Of a stretch of 64,000 bases of DNA, positions 34,673 to 43,591 are shown piece by piece. Within the stretch, counting starts at the first letter, position 1, and every line of letters starts with the position of its first letter. Made by a program: the position numbers and the translations under genes. Under the pieces are notes generated by a model. That model made no database searches and had not been told where the DNA came from. It worked only from the letters and a program-made list of their open reading frames with translations. The stretch is from Fructobacillus americanaquae (GTDB taxonomy: Bacteria > Bacillota > Bacilli > Lactobacillales > Lactobacillaceae): NCBI RefSeq assembly GCF_024029775.1, contig NZ_CP097122.1, forward strand, positions 248,001-312,000, given 5' to 3'.

Positions 34673-37138
34673 TTACTTAGGCTTTACTTCTTCCATGATG
34701 TAAGCTTCGACTGCATCACCCGGTTGAATATCGTTGAACTTGTTGACAGTGAAACCAAATTCATAACCGAACTTCACTTCGTTAACCGCATCCTTACCAC
34801 GTTGCAAAGAAGCTAATTGACCATCGTACATAACCGTACCGTTGCGGATAATGCGAACCTTTGAATCCTTGGTGATCTTACCTTCCTCAACACTGGCACC
34901 AGCAATGGTACCAACCTTAGAAAACTTGAAGAGCTCCTTAACAACGATTTGGCCAATAACCTTTTCTTCATAGACAGGTTCAAGTTGGCCCTTCATTGCG
35001 GCCGTCACATCATCAATGGCGTCATAGATAACTGAGTAGAAACGCATATCAATTTTGTCGTTATTAGCCTGCGACTTAGCAAACGGTGTTGGTCGAACAT
35101 TGAAGCCTAAAATAATGGCACCAGAAGCTTCCGCCAAAGAAACATCTGATTCGTTGATTGCACCAACAGCAGAATGAACAACATCTACTCGAACGCCATC
35201 AACTTCAATCTTCTTCAATGAACCAGTCAAGGCTTCAACAGAGCCCTGGACATCGGCCTTCACAATCACTGGCACTGTCTTCATGGCCTTTTCAGCCATC
35301 GTGTTAAACAAAGTATCCAATGTAACAACAGAACCGGCATTACGGACTTCTTCACGAGCACGCTTTGCACGTTCTTCACCAGCGGCACGGGCAGTCTTTT
35401 CATCCGCCATGACGATAAAGCGGTCACCAGCCAAAGGCACTTCGTTCAAACCAGTGATTTGAACAGGTGTTGCTGGCTTAGCAGCAGCAATGTCTTGTCC
35501 CTTTTCGTTGGTCATCGTTCGAACACGACCATAGGTGTTTCCAACAACGATTGGATCACCCACATGGAGCGTTCCTTGTTGAATCAAAACAGTGGAAACA
35601 GGACCGCGGCCCTTATCCAAACGAGCTTCGATAACAGAACCACGAGCAGGTTGTGTTGGGTCAGCCTTCAATTCCAAAACATCAGCTTCCAACAAAATCA
35701 TTTCCAGCAATTGGTCAACGTTTTGACCAAACTTAGCTGAAATCTGAACGAAGATGGTATCGCCACCATACTCTTCAGGAACCAAATCATAGGCCATCAA
35801 CTCGTTCATGACTTGATCAGGGTTAGCCCCTTCCTTATCAATCTTGTTAACAGCAACAATCACCGGCGTACCAGCTGCCTTAGCATGGTTAATCGCTTCG
35901 ATTGTCTGTGGTTGCACACCATCATCAGCAGCAACAACCAAAACCGTGATATCCGTCACGTTGGCACCACGAGCACGCATTTCCGTAAAGGCCGCGTGAC
36001 CAGGAGTATCCAAGAAGGTAATTAACTTATCGTTCAAACGCGCTTGGTAGGCACCAATATGCTGCGTGATTCCGCCAGCTTCGCCAGCAGTCACGTTGGT
36101 CTTACGCAAGTAATCCAACAAAGTCGTCTTACCGTGATCAACGTGTCCCATGATGGTCACGACCGGCGCACGCGGTTCTAAGGCCTCTTCGTTAATCGTT
36201 TCATCATCGAAGAAGCGGTCGATGTCAGCTACATCCTCTTCTTCTTTTTGCTGAGCTTCAATGCCGTAATCAGCTGCCAAAACTTCAATGGTATCTTCAT
36301 CCAATGATTGGTTTTGGTTCGTCACAACACCTAGTAAGAACAACTTCTTAATAATTTCAGTAGCGTCACGGTGCAAAAGCTTAGCCAAGTCCTGTACGTT
36401 CATGCCGACCTTGTATTCCAAAACTGCTGGCAATGGTTGTTCCTTACGAACGGTCACTGGCTTCTTTGGTGCTTGCTTAGCAGCAATTCGACGAGCCTTC
36501 TTTGAGCCATGTGGCTTGTCATTACGGCGTGGTGTTTGTTGACCAGTACCGTTAGTATTGCGCTTGCGCGTGTTATTTCGAGCAGAATTATTGCCTGAAG
36601 CAAGCGAACCACCAAAGCGGCCTTGGCCTGAATTGGCTTCCGTCTTAGCACCTGCAGCCGCTGGCTTCTTTGCTTCAACTGCAGGCTTTTTTGCTTCAAC
36701 TGGTTTCTTAGCAGCTGGCTTTTTCTTTGCCTGTTGCTTTGCTTCTTGGACCTTCTTGTTTTCAGAAACGTATTCCTTCAAACTGTCATCTTTTTGAGCA
36801 GAATAGTTAATCTGCCCTTCCCGTGGCTTGGTTGACCATGATTTCTTTTCACGAATCATTGGCCGACCGGTATTATTGCTGCGGTTTTTGTTATTATTGC
36901 GACGATTTCCGCCCTGACCCTGCTGGCCATTACTTGGGCGATTGTTATTGTTGCTGCGGCGGTGTTGCTGACCACCTTCTTGTGTCTTTGGACGAGGCTG
37001 GTTTGAATTTTGCAGCTTAGCTTCATCTGATAATTTAGCGGCATGCCGACGCTGAGAAGCAGGCAATTCTTTTCGTTCTGGTACTGCCTGTTTGCGGGTC
37101 GGCCGGTTGGATCCTGAAAACTTTTTTTCTTCTGCCAT
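34673..37138 (-). CDS. infB: Translation initiation factor IF-2
   Basis: IF-2 places initiator tRNA on the 30S subunit. The 821 residues include a disordered N-terminal third rich in Asn/Gln/Arg/Lys (residues 20-220), the short IF-2N domain ([20 protein letters not shown]), the GTPase ([41 protein letters not shown]) and domains II-IV. The ATG overlaps the ylxQ stop as TAATG, with AAAAGGAG 9 bases upstream. Nested in-frame starts giving shorter IF-2 forms are possible but not evident. Confidence 0.98.
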   Translation of the reverse strand: MAEEKKFSGSNRPTRKQAVPERKELPASQRRHAAKLSDEAKLQNSNQPRPKTQEGGQQHRRSNNNNRPSNGQQGQGGNRRNNNKNRSNNTGRPMIREKKSWSTKPREGQINYSAQKDDSLKEYVSENKKVQEAKQQAKKKPAAKKPVEAKKPAVEAKKPAAAGAKTEANSGQGRFGGSLASGNNSARNNTRKRNTNGTGQQTPRRNDKPHGSKKARRIAAKQAPKKPVTVRKEQPLPAVLEYKVGMNVQDLAKLLHRDATEIIKKLFLLGVVTNQNQSLDEDTIEVLAADYGIEAQQKEEEDVADIDRFFDDETINEEALEPRAPVVTIMGHVDHGKTTLLDYLRKTNVTAGEAGGITQHIGAYQARLNDKLITFLDTPGHAAFTEMRARGANVTDITVLVVAADDGVQPQTIEAINHAKAAGTPVIVAVNKIDKEGANPDQVMNELMAYDLVPEEYGGDTIFVQISAKFGQNVDQLLEMILLEADVLELKADPTQPARGSVIEARLDKGRGPVSTVLIQQGTLHVGDPIVVGNTYGRVRTMTNEKGQDIAAAKPATPVQITGLNEVPLAGDRFIVMADEKTARAAGEERAKRAREEVRNAGSVVTLDTLFNTMAEKAMKTVPVIVKADVQGSVEALTGSLKKIEVDGVRVDVVHSAVGAINESDVSLAEASGAIILGFNVRPTPFAKSQANNDKIDMRFYSVIYDAIDDVTAAMKGQLEPVYEEKVIGQIVVKELFKFSKVGTIAGASVEEGKITKDSKVRIIRNGTVMYDGQLASLQRGKDAVNEVKFGYEFGFTVNKFNDIQPGDAVEAYIMEEVKPK

Positions 37139-37458
37139 TAATTCCGCTCCTTTTCTTCGAGTAATTGTTTGATTTTTTTCGCAAAGCCATTATTGGTAAT
37201 CGCCATAATCGACCGATTTAAGCCAATTGCTTGGCTTAATTCATCCTTGGTGAAATCTTCAACCAAGGTCACCTGATAAAAGCTGGTTTTGTCCCGAAAT
37301 TTCTTTTGCTGGCTGACACCACCATCTTTTGGGAAAAAGGCAACCTTCGCCTTTTGTCCTTGAATCGCAGTTAACGTGTCGTTGGTCCCGTAAACAAGAC
37401 TTTTAGACATACGCGCCAAACCAAGTAAGTGTAAGACTTGTTCTTCTTCACTTTTCAT
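37138..37458 (-). CDS. ylxQ: L7Ae-family ribosomal protein YlxQ
   Basis: A 106-residue RNA-binding protein of the L7Ae/L30e/S12e family that recognises kink-turn RNA. Visible features are [39 protein letters not shown] and a Lys/Glu-rich end. I start at MKSEEEQ (37458), which overlaps ylxR by 11 bases; the longer open frame upstream is the shifted ylxR region. It lies between ylxR and infB as in Bacillus. Confidence 0.9.
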   Translation of the reverse strand: MKSEEEQVLHLLGLARMSKSLVYGTNDTLTAIQGQKAKVAFFPKDGGVSQQKKFRDKTSFYQVTLVEDFTKDELSQAIGLNRSIMAITNNGFAKKIKQLLEEKERN

Positions 37459-37747
37459 TTTCAAATAACTCTTTTCGGGCTTGCTGATGGTCAACATAAG
37501 CAAAGAGTTCTTCATAAAAAGCCGGATCAATTGGCATTGAAAAGGCCTTTTCAAAGACGCGCTTTTCCTTTGCTTCCTTAGCAACCTCACGGTTTAAGGA
37601 AATATAGGCACCACGACCGTTTTGTTTACCAGAGGGATCTAAGAAGACCTCCCCTTCCTTATTTTTAACGACCCGGACCAGGTCCTTTTTGGCAAACATT
37701 TCGCCAGTCACGATATCTTTTCTTAAGGGAACCTTCCGTGTTTTCAT
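37448..37747 (-). CDS. ylxR: YlxR (DUF448) RNA-binding protein
   Basis: A 99-residue protein of the DUF448 family. It shows the hallmarks KVPLRKDIVTGEMFAKKDLVR and GRGAYISLNREV, the region thought to bind RNA or the nucleoid. It is encoded between nusA and ylxQ in Firmicutes. AGGAGG lies 7 bases before the ATG. The first Cys/Arg positions of some YlxR proteins (CxxCR) are replaced here by PLRKD. Confidence 0.92.
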   Translation of the reverse strand: MKTRKVPLRKDIVTGEMFAKKDLVRVVKNKEGEVFLDPSGKQNGRGAYISLNREVAKEAKEKRVFEKAFSMPIDPAFYEELFAYVDHQQARKELFENEK

Positions 37748-37767
37748 GAAAGAACCTCCTCTAATAC

Positions 37768-38919
37768 TTAGTCTTCTTGGTCTGTTGCTGCCTGGTTATC
37801 ATCTGCTAGTTCAACAAGTGCCTGGTCAGCAATATCAGCCGTTTGGTTTGCTTCTGCCTTTTCAACTGCTAAGTCGCCGGCTTCACTTTCAGCTTTAATA
37901 TCAATCTTAAAGCCAGTCAAACGGGCGGCCAAACGAGCGTTTTGCCCCTTCTTACCAATGGCCAATGACAATTGGTCGTCTGGTACAATCACAGTGACAG
38001 ATTGCTCGTTGTTGGCATCAAAAATCACGTCCGTTACTTCGGCTGGGTTCAATGCATTGGCAATGTACTGGGCCTCGTCTTCCACCCACTCCACGATATC
38101 CATATGCTCGCCGCCCAATTCAGTCACAACGGCTTGCACACGAGCACCACGTTGTCCAACTAAGGCACCAACAGGGTCCAAATCAGCATCGTGCGTGTAA
38201 ACAGCAATTTTTGAGCGATCACCTGCTTCACGGGCAATGGAAACAATTTCTACTGTACCATCATAAACTTCTGGTACTTCTTGTTCAAACAAACGTTTGA
38301 CCAAATCAGGAGCCGTCCGTGAAACAAAGATTTGTGGTCCCTTCAAGGAATTATCAACCTTGTTTATCAAAACCTTGATGCGATCACGCATGCGGTAGGT
38401 TTCATTTGGCATTTGGTCACCCTGCGTCATCACGGCTTCCTGCTTACCTGGCAACATCACATACAAGAAACGGCTGTCTTGACGCTCAACCTCACCAGTG
38501 ATGATTTCATCTTGATAATCTTGGTACTTATCATAAATTGCTTGACGAGTTGCCTCGCGCATTTTCTGCACGATCACCTGCTTAGCTGCCTGGGCAGCCA
38601 TCCGGCCGAAATCCTTTGGTGTCACATCGAAACGAATTTCATCACCTGGTTCGTAGGCCTTGTTAATTTCCAAGGCTTCTGTCAAAGGGATTTCAGTATC
38701 GGGGTCGACCAAGTCGTCATCCAAAACAACCAGCTTGACCTGCTTAATGGTCATTTGGCCCTTCTTATCATCAAAAGTTGCTTCAACATTTTGAGCCGCG
38801 TTGTACTGTTTCTTGTAAGCGGCCTTCAAAGCATTTTCCAAAGCTTCTACAACAACCGCGCGGTCGATTCCACGTTCTTGTTCTAAGGCATCTAAGGCTT
38901 GTACTAATTCTTTACTCAT
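37768..38919 (-). CDS. nusA: Transcription termination/antitermination protein NusA
   Basis: NusA binds RNA polymerase and nascent RNA. The N-terminal polymerase-binding domain (LEQERGIDRAVVVEALENAL) is followed by S1 (residues ~135-200) and two KH domains (DPVGALVGQRGARVQAV; LAIGKKGQNARLAARLTG). The 383 residues end in an Asp/Ala/Gln-rich tail, without the acidic repeats of proteobacteria. GGAG lies before the ATG. It is the second gene of the rimP operon. Confidence 0.97.
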   Translation of the reverse strand: MSKELVQALDALEQERGIDRAVVVEALENALKAAYKKQYNAAQNVEATFDDKKGQMTIKQVKLVVLDDDLVDPDTEIPLTEALEINKAYEPGDEIRFDVTPKDFGRMAAQAAKQVIVQKMREATRQAIYDKYQDYQDEIITGEVERQDSRFLYVMLPGKQEAVMTQGDQMPNETYRMRDRIKVLINKVDNSLKGPQIFVSRTAPDLVKRLFEQEVPEVYDGTVEIVSIAREAGDRSKIAVYTHDADLDPVGALVGQRGARVQAVVTELGGEHMDIVEWVEDEAQYIANALNPAEVTDVIFDANNEQSVTVIVPDDQLSLAIGKKGQNARLAARLTGFKIDIKAESEAGDLAVEKAEANQTADIADQALVELADDNQAATDQED

Positions 38920-38943
38920 TTGCTTTCTCCACTTTCAATTAGT

Positions 38944-39420
38944 TTAAAATTGAACGGCCACAATGGCTTTGGCAATTTCATCAAAGGTAACATCCAACTT
39001 TGCTTGATCACTTTGTAGTGACAAACCGTTTTCATTTAAATCAGTGATTTGACCGGTCCATTGCTTTTGACCATCCTTGGCCGCAAATAAAGCAACGGTC
39101 ACTGCTAAATCGCCATCCTTCGCCCAGGCAAAGTGCCAAGGTTCAGCCAGGCTGCGGTCCATCCCAGGAGAAGCAATGTCTAACATATACTCACCCGGAA
39201 CCGGATCAACTGCTACATCATCCAAGGCTTCGTTGACCAGCTGAGTAAACTCAGTAATCTGCGCCATGGAAATGTTTTGGTGGTCTGGTAAATCAACTAA
39301 TACTTCGACTGTTTTTTGTCCACCAACCTTCTTGATGTTTAAATCCCAGAGCAAAAGTCCCTGTTTTTCAATGATCGGATTTAAAATTTCAAGCAAGGCT
39401 TGATTCTTTGCCTGTGCCAT
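38944..39420 (-). CDS. rimP: Ribosome maturation factor RimP
   Basis: RimP assists 30S assembly. The 158 residues show LLWDLNIKKVGGQKTVEVLVDL and PGEYMLDIASPGMDRSL, both conserved, and a C-terminal SH3-like barrel. The ATG has AAAAAGGAG upstream. It opens the rimP-nusA-ylxR-ylxQ-infB-rbfA operon, with a promoter and a terminator-like hairpin in its leader. Confidence 0.95.
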   Translation of the reverse strand: MAQAKNQALLEILNPIIEKQGLLLWDLNIKKVGGQKTVEVLVDLPDHQNISMAQITEFTQLVNEALDDVAVDPVPGEYMLDIASPGMDRSLAEPWHFAWAKDGDLAVTVALFAAKDGQKQWTGQITDLNENGLSLQSDQAKLDVTFDEIAKAIVAVQF

Positions 39421-39445
39421 CCAAACTCCTTTTTAGTTTTCTGCC

Positions 39446-39486
39446 ATAAAAAATGAGCCGGTCAAATCCCCCTGACCCGCTCATTT
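39446..39486 (-). terminator. Terminator-like hairpin in the rimP leader
   Basis: AATGAGC and GGTCA segments pair with TGACC and GCTCATT around a G-rich loop, followed by six T. It lies between the promoter at 39516-39544 and the rimP ribosome binding site, so it can attenuate the whole operon. Confidence 0.7.
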
Positions 39487-39515
39487 ACAACCTCTATGTA
39501 AATTAACTTACCCAT

Positions 39516-39544
39516 ATCATAGCTGATTTTATTAGAAAAAGCAA
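39516..39544 (-). promoter_or_regulatory. Promoter of the rimP-nusA-infB operon
   Basis: TTGCTT, 17-base spacer, TATGAT on the minus strand. The predicted leader is about 90 bases long and contains the hairpin above. Confidence 0.7.
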
Positions 39545-39552
39545 GGCAGACA

Positions 39553-39581
39553 CAAAAAAAACCACAGCAAAGCTGTGGTTG
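39553..39581 (-). terminator. Terminator after rpsN
   Basis: AACCACAGC-TTT-GCTGTGGTT followed by a T-run on the minus strand. Confidence 0.9.
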
Positions 39582-39597
39582 AAAGGGTATTAAATTC

Positions 39598-39867
39598 TTA
39601 CCAAGAAGCCTTACGAACACCAGGAATCTGGCCCTTGTGTGCTAATTGACGGAAGTTCAAACGTGACATACCAAATTCACGCATGTAACCGTGTGGGCGA
39701 CCATCAATTTGGTCACGGTTGTGAAGACGAACAGGTGATGAATCCTTTGGCAAAGCTGCCAATCCGATGTAATCACCAGCAGCCTTCAAAGCAGCACGCT
39801 TGTCAGCGTACTTTGCTACCAAAGCTTCACGTTGCTTTGCCTTTGCAATCTTTGATTTCTTAGCCAT
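39598..39867 (-). CDS. rpsN: 30S ribosomal protein S14, zinc-independent type
   Basis: S14 sits in the 30S head. This 89-residue form ([20 protein letters not shown] to GVRKASW) has [20 protein letters not shown] and no Cys at all. It is therefore the zinc-free paralogue rather than the 61-residue form with two CxxC. Its ATG overlaps the rpmG stop (TAATG), with AAGGAG upstream inside rpmG. Placement outside the main ribosomal operon and pairing with a zinc-free L33 resembles the zinc-starvation sets of other Firmicutes. Confidence 0.96.
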   Translation of the reverse strand: MAKKSKIAKAKQREALVAKYADKRAALKAAGDYIGLAALPKDSSPVRLHNRDQIDGRPHGYMREFGMSRLNFRQLAHKGQIPGVRKASW

Positions 39868-40016
39868 TACTTGATCTCCTTGAATGTTACCACTTTACGA
39901 AGTTTTGGTGAGTACTTCTTCAACTCCAAACGGTCAGGCGTATTACGACGGTTCTTTGACGTCAAGTAAATACGCTCCCCAGTTTCATCATTGCCTAATA
40001 CAACATGAATACGCAT
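39867..40016 (-). CDS. rpmG: 50S ribosomal protein L33, zinc-independent type
   Basis: The 49-residue protein starts [20 protein letters not shown] and ends KVVTFKEIK. It matches L33 but lacks the four zinc-ligating Cys. AGGAG lies upstream of the ATG. Its TAA overlaps the start of rpsN, so the two are translationally coupled. A good promoter lies about 65 bases upstream. Confidence 0.95.
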   Translation of the reverse strand: MRIHVVLGNDETGERIYLTSKNRRNTPDRLELKKYSPKLRKVVTFKEIK

Positions 40017-40080
40017 ATTCCCTGCTCCTCGAATGTTAGATTTTTTTATAAAAATTATTTGCTTGTCAATACAAAATAAT

Positions 40081-40109
40081 ATTATACATAGAATTTAGAC
40101 GGCTGTAAA
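40081..40109 (-). promoter_or_regulatory. rpmG-rpsN promoter
   Basis: TTTACA, 17-base spacer, TATAAT on the minus strand. A 10-base palindrome ATAATATTAT overlaps the -10. I do not see a sequence close to the Bacillus Zur box. Confidence 0.75.
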
Positions 40110-40144
40110 GCCCATTTCTTAGATTTATCGAAATAATTCTAAGC

Positions 40145-41050
40145 TTAGAATTGACCTTGCAATGGTGGGACCACTTGCTTCTTACGGGAAACAACCCCTG
40201 GCAAGTCAATCACATCATTTTCAAGCTTGGCACCAAAGGCAGCCTCGATCGCTTCTGGAGCATCTCCAACATAAAGACCCTTTGAGTTTGAGTTCAAAAT
40301 ATCTGTAATTACAAACAAGAAGTCCTCATAGCCAGCGGCCTTGATTGCCTTTTCTAGGCCTTCCTTACGAGCCAAAACGTCATCAATATCAACCGTATTA
40401 ACCTGGCCAATGCGAAATTCATGTGAACCCATGGTAAAGGACTTGGCATCCCCTTCCAACAATTCTTCATCTGTCCGCGTTGACAAATCGGTACCAGCCT
40501 TCAACATCGCCAAACCATAGCCATCCAAGTCTTCGATACCAGCAATCTTAGCAAGTTCTGGCAAGGCCTTACGATCAACATCCGTTGTCGTTGGACTCTT
40601 CAACAGTAAAGTATCTGAAATCAAACCAGAGGCCAACATTCCGGCGACCTTAGCAGGAATCGTTAAACCAGCTTGCAAGTATTCATAGTACAAAATTGTT
40701 GAAACAGAACCCCATGGCTTAGCCGTGATATACAACGGGGTGGCATTTTCAAAAGCAAACTTGTGATGATCGTAGATACCATAAACCTGGACGTCAGCCA
40801 AATTATCAACTGACTGTGCCGCTTCGTTGTGGTCAACCAAAACAACCTCTGCTGTTTGGGCCTTGTCAATAATTGGCAAAGCCGTCAAGCCAAAGTAATC
40901 CAACGCAAATTGCGTTTCGGCGTTAGGCTTTCCTTGCGCAACGGCTTGGGTTTCCAAACCTTGCTGTACCAACAAATCAGCAGCACCCATTGCAGAAGCA
41001 ACGGTGTCAGTATCTGGGTTCTTATGTCCAAAAACTTGAATCTTTGCCAT
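40145..41050 (-). CDS. ppaC: Manganese-dependent inorganic pyrophosphatase
   Basis: Family II pyrophosphatase of the DHH superfamily, hydrolysing PPi to two phosphates. Metal ligands are in place: GHKNPDTDTV (His-x5-Asp), VDHNE, YDHHK and SGLISDTLLLKSP. The C-terminal substrate domain has SRKKQVVPPL. The length of 301 residues is normal. AGAGGAG precedes the ATG. It is downstream of parC with a hairpin between. An 18-base palindrome (40135-40152) covers its stop codon. Confidence 0.96.
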   Translation of the reverse strand: MAKIQVFGHKNPDTDTVASAMGAADLLVQQGLETQAVAQGKPNAETQFALDYFGLTALPIIDKAQTAEVVLVDHNEAAQSVDNLADVQVYGIYDHHKFAFENATPLYITAKPWGSVSTILYYEYLQAGLTIPAKVAGMLASGLISDTLLLKSPTTTDVDRKALPELAKIAGIEDLDGYGLAMLKAGTDLSTRTDEELLEGDAKSFTMGSHEFRIGQVNTVDIDDVLARKEGLEKAIKAAGYEDFLFVITDILNSNSKGLYVGDAPEAIEAAFGAKLENDVIDLPGVVSRKKQVVPPLQGQF

Positions 41051-41127
41051 GTCTTTTCACTCCTCTAGTGCCAATTTTTTTGGCAACTGTCAATACTTAG
41101 ATTGTAACCCGAATGGGTTACATTTGA

Positions 41128-43560
41128 CTAGTCATTTTCCTTTAAATTCAAAGGGAAAATGGCTGTCGCTTGCCCATCGCTCTTCACATCCAATAAAGCC
41201 TGACCATTGCTAGTCCGACTCGCTAATGAATGATCAGCTAATTGGATATCAAAGTCCTTTAAGTGGTCGGTTTCAATCCGCAAAGCCCCCTGGTTCGGAT
41301 CAACAGCTGTCGCAGCAGCAATTTCATAAGAAACGGTCTTCCGTGGACTAAGCACTTGCAAGCCCTTGTTAGCTCGGTGGCCAAGGGTTATGTCGTCTAA
41401 CAAGCTATACTTAAAGGTTCCCTGATTTGTTACCAAGGCCAAAAACTTATCTTGTGGTGCCAAGGCTAATACCGTAACCACGGTATCACCCTCGGTTAAC
41501 TTGATGGCCTTCACCCCGGCGGTCCGAGCACCAACGACTGGCACATCGGCCAATTCAAAGCGCAGGGCCAAGCCAGTCTTTGCCAACACTAAGGCTTCTT
41601 TCTGATTGGTGACCAGCGCTGCTGTGACTACCCGTGCCGCTTCTGTTTTCAGTTTCATCACAGTTGCTGATTTCTTCTTGTAGGACTTTGGCACAAGGTC
41701 CTTAAGTAAACTCTGCTTGATAAAGCCATCATTGGAAGCAAGTAAGAAGGCTTGGTTGCTATCCGTTTCTGCAACCACATAGGCCTGGATAATACTTTCC
41801 TGGCTATCCCAGTTCGACAGCGCCTGCGAGAAGTGTTCCCCTGGTTCCTTCCACCTGTACTCCGCCAACTCATAAATTGGTCGGTAAATCAGGTTCCCAA
41901 AGTTCGTAAACATCAGCAAATGTTGGGTTGTGTTGGCCGTTTGATTCAAGACAACGGCGTCATCTTCGGCTAAGCCGTTTTCGGCAGCAGAGGCCTTGTA
42001 AGAACGCAATGATGACCGCTTCGCATAACCATTCTTTGAAACCAAGATGCGGACATCTTCATCTGGTACTGTCACTGCTGTGTCGATTACCAACGATTGG
42101 ATTTCTTCTTCGATTTCCGTCAAGCGTGGGCTGGCATATTCCTTGGTGATGGCCTTCAATTCAGTGCGGATCACATCATGAAGCGCTTCTTCTTCATTCA
42201 GGATCTTTTCCAACATAGCAATCTTTTCAGCTAATGCCTTGTGTTCCTCTTCTAGCTGGGTCACATCAGTATTAGTCAACCGATATAACTGCAAAGCCAC
42301 AATCGCTTCAGCCTGTTCCTTGGTGAATTGGTACTCCTTCACCAAGTTCTCCGTCGCATCCTTGCGGTTCTTCGAAGAGCGAATCGTTGCCACGACTTCA
42401 TCGAGGATGGACAACATTCGAATCAGCCCCTCCACAATGTGTTGGCGAGCCTTGGCCTTTTTCAAGTCATAGGCTGACCGCTTGCGAACAACTTCTTTAC
42501 GGAAGTCCAAAAAAGCGGTCAAACCGTCCTTCAAAGTCACTAAAACAGGACGTTGGTCATGAATGGCGACCATGTTGAAATTATACGAAATCTGCAAGTC
42601 CGTCTTCTTAAAGAGGTAGGTCAAGATTCCATCGGCCGAAGCATCCTTGGCCAACTCGATCACAATTGACATCCCCTCGCGGTCAGATTCGTCACGAACT
42701 TCAATAATGCCAGCAACTTCTTTGTTGGCACGAATCGCATCAATCTTAGCGACCAAGTTCGATTTCACGACTTCATACGGCAACTCCGTCACTTCAATCT
42801 TTTTCTTGCCACCCTTTAGACTAGAAACTGCCGTCTTCGCCCGGACAACAACCCGCCCTCGACCGGTCTTATAAGCCTGCTTAATGCCGTCGATTCCTTG
42901 AATAATCCCACCCGTTGGGAAATCAGGTCCCTTAACGTATCGCATCAAAGCTGACAATGGCGCATCGGGATGATCGAGCAAGTAAACCAACGCTTGGTTG
43001 ATTTCCTTTAAGTTATGAGGGGGAATATCGGTCGCATAACCAGCCGAAATGCCAGTTGCTCCGTTGACGAAGAGATTTGGTACTCGAGATGGGAGTACCG
43101 TCGGTTCGTAGGTCGTATCATCAAAATTTAAGACCATTTCAACCGTATCCTGAGCTAAGTCTTTCAGAATTTCACCGGATAACTTCGTTAACCGCGACTC
43201 GGTATACCGCATCGCAGCGGCTGGGTCATTATCAACTGACCCGTTATTTCCGTTCATATCAATTAATGGTTCGCGGACCTTCCAATCCTGGGACAAGCGA
43301 ACCATGGCCTCATAGATTGAGGAATCCCCGTGGGGGTGGAAGTTTCCCATCACGTTTCCGACTGATTTAGCCGACTTACGATATGGGTGGTCATAGGTAT
43401 TTGAATCCTGGTCCATGGCGTATAAAATCCGTCGTTGAACCGGTTTGAGACCATCACGGATATCCGGAAGGGCACGTTCTTGGATGATATATTTTGAATA
43501 TCGGCCAAAGCGCTCACCCATCACGGCTTCCAATGAAAGCTCAGTAATGCGGTCTGCCAT
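41128..43560 (-). CDS. parC: DNA topoisomerase IV subunit A
   Basis: ParC cuts and rejoins DNA in topoisomerase IV, which unlinks daughter chromosomes. The catalytic Tyr lies in RYTESRL. The quinolone region reads HPHGDSSIYEAM, keeping the usual Ser and acidic residue. The C-terminal half has the beta-pinwheel repeats but no GyrA box, supporting ParC. I chose ATG 43560 (MADRITELS), preceded by AAAGGTGGGG, over a GTG five codons earlier. It is 31 bases after parE. Confidence 0.95.
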   Translation of the reverse strand: MADRITELSLEAVMGERFGRYSKYIIQERALPDIRDGLKPVQRRILYAMDQDSNTYDHPYRKSAKSVGNVMGNFHPHGDSSIYEAMVRLSQDWKVREPLIDMNGNNGSVDNDPAAAMRYTESRLTKLSGEILKDLAQDTVEMVLNFDDTTYEPTVLPSRVPNLFVNGATGISAGYATDIPPHNLKEINQALVYLLDHPDAPLSALMRYVKGPDFPTGGIIQGIDGIKQAYKTGRGRVVVRAKTAVSSLKGGKKKIEVTELPYEVVKSNLVAKIDAIRANKEVAGIIEVRDESDREGMSIVIELAKDASADGILTYLFKKTDLQISYNFNMVAIHDQRPVLVTLKDGLTAFLDFRKEVVRKRSAYDLKKAKARQHIVEGLIRMLSILDEVVATIRSSKNRKDATENLVKEYQFTKEQAEAIVALQLYRLTNTDVTQLEEEHKALAEKIAMLEKILNEEEALHDVIRTELKAITKEYASPRLTEIEEEIQSLVIDTAVTVPDEDVRILVSKNGYAKRSSLRSYKASAAENGLAEDDAVVLNQTANTTQHLLMFTNFGNLIYRPIYELAEYRWKEPGEHFSQALSNWDSQESIIQAYVVAETDSNQAFLLASNDGFIKQSLLKDLVPKSYKKKSATVMKLKTEAARVVTAALVTNQKEALVLAKTGLALRFELADVPVVGARTAGVKAIKLTEGDTVVTVLALAPQDKFLALVTNQGTFKYSLLDDITLGHRANKGLQVLSPRKTVSYEIAAATAVDPNQGALRIETDHLKDFDIQLADHSLASRTSNGQALLDVKSDGQATAIFPLNLKEND

Positions 43561-43591
43561 ACTGACAATCCCCACCTTTCTAAATTAGTTA

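Noticed and set aside
34113-34703. Plus-strand frame of 196 codons opposite rbfA
   Set aside because: Antisense to RbfA and crossing its terminator; low-complexity translation with no start signal.
38332-38886. Long plus-strand open frame opposite nusA (184 codons)
   Set aside because: It is fully antisense to a clear NusA, has no ribosome binding site and its sequence matches no protein pattern.
40017-40110. Zur operator before rpmG-rpsN
   Set aside because: Only a 10-base AT palindrome at the -10 is present; it does not match the known Zur box, so I did not call it.
41070-41127. Promoter TTGACA with 17-base spacing upstream of ppaC
   Set aside because: The -10 position reads CACTAG, too poor to call; the adjacent TTGCCAA/TTGGCA hairpin may matter but no role is clear.
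43270-43380. Quinolone-resistance change in ParC
   Set aside because: The HPHGDSSIYEAM region keeps the usual Ser and acidic residue.
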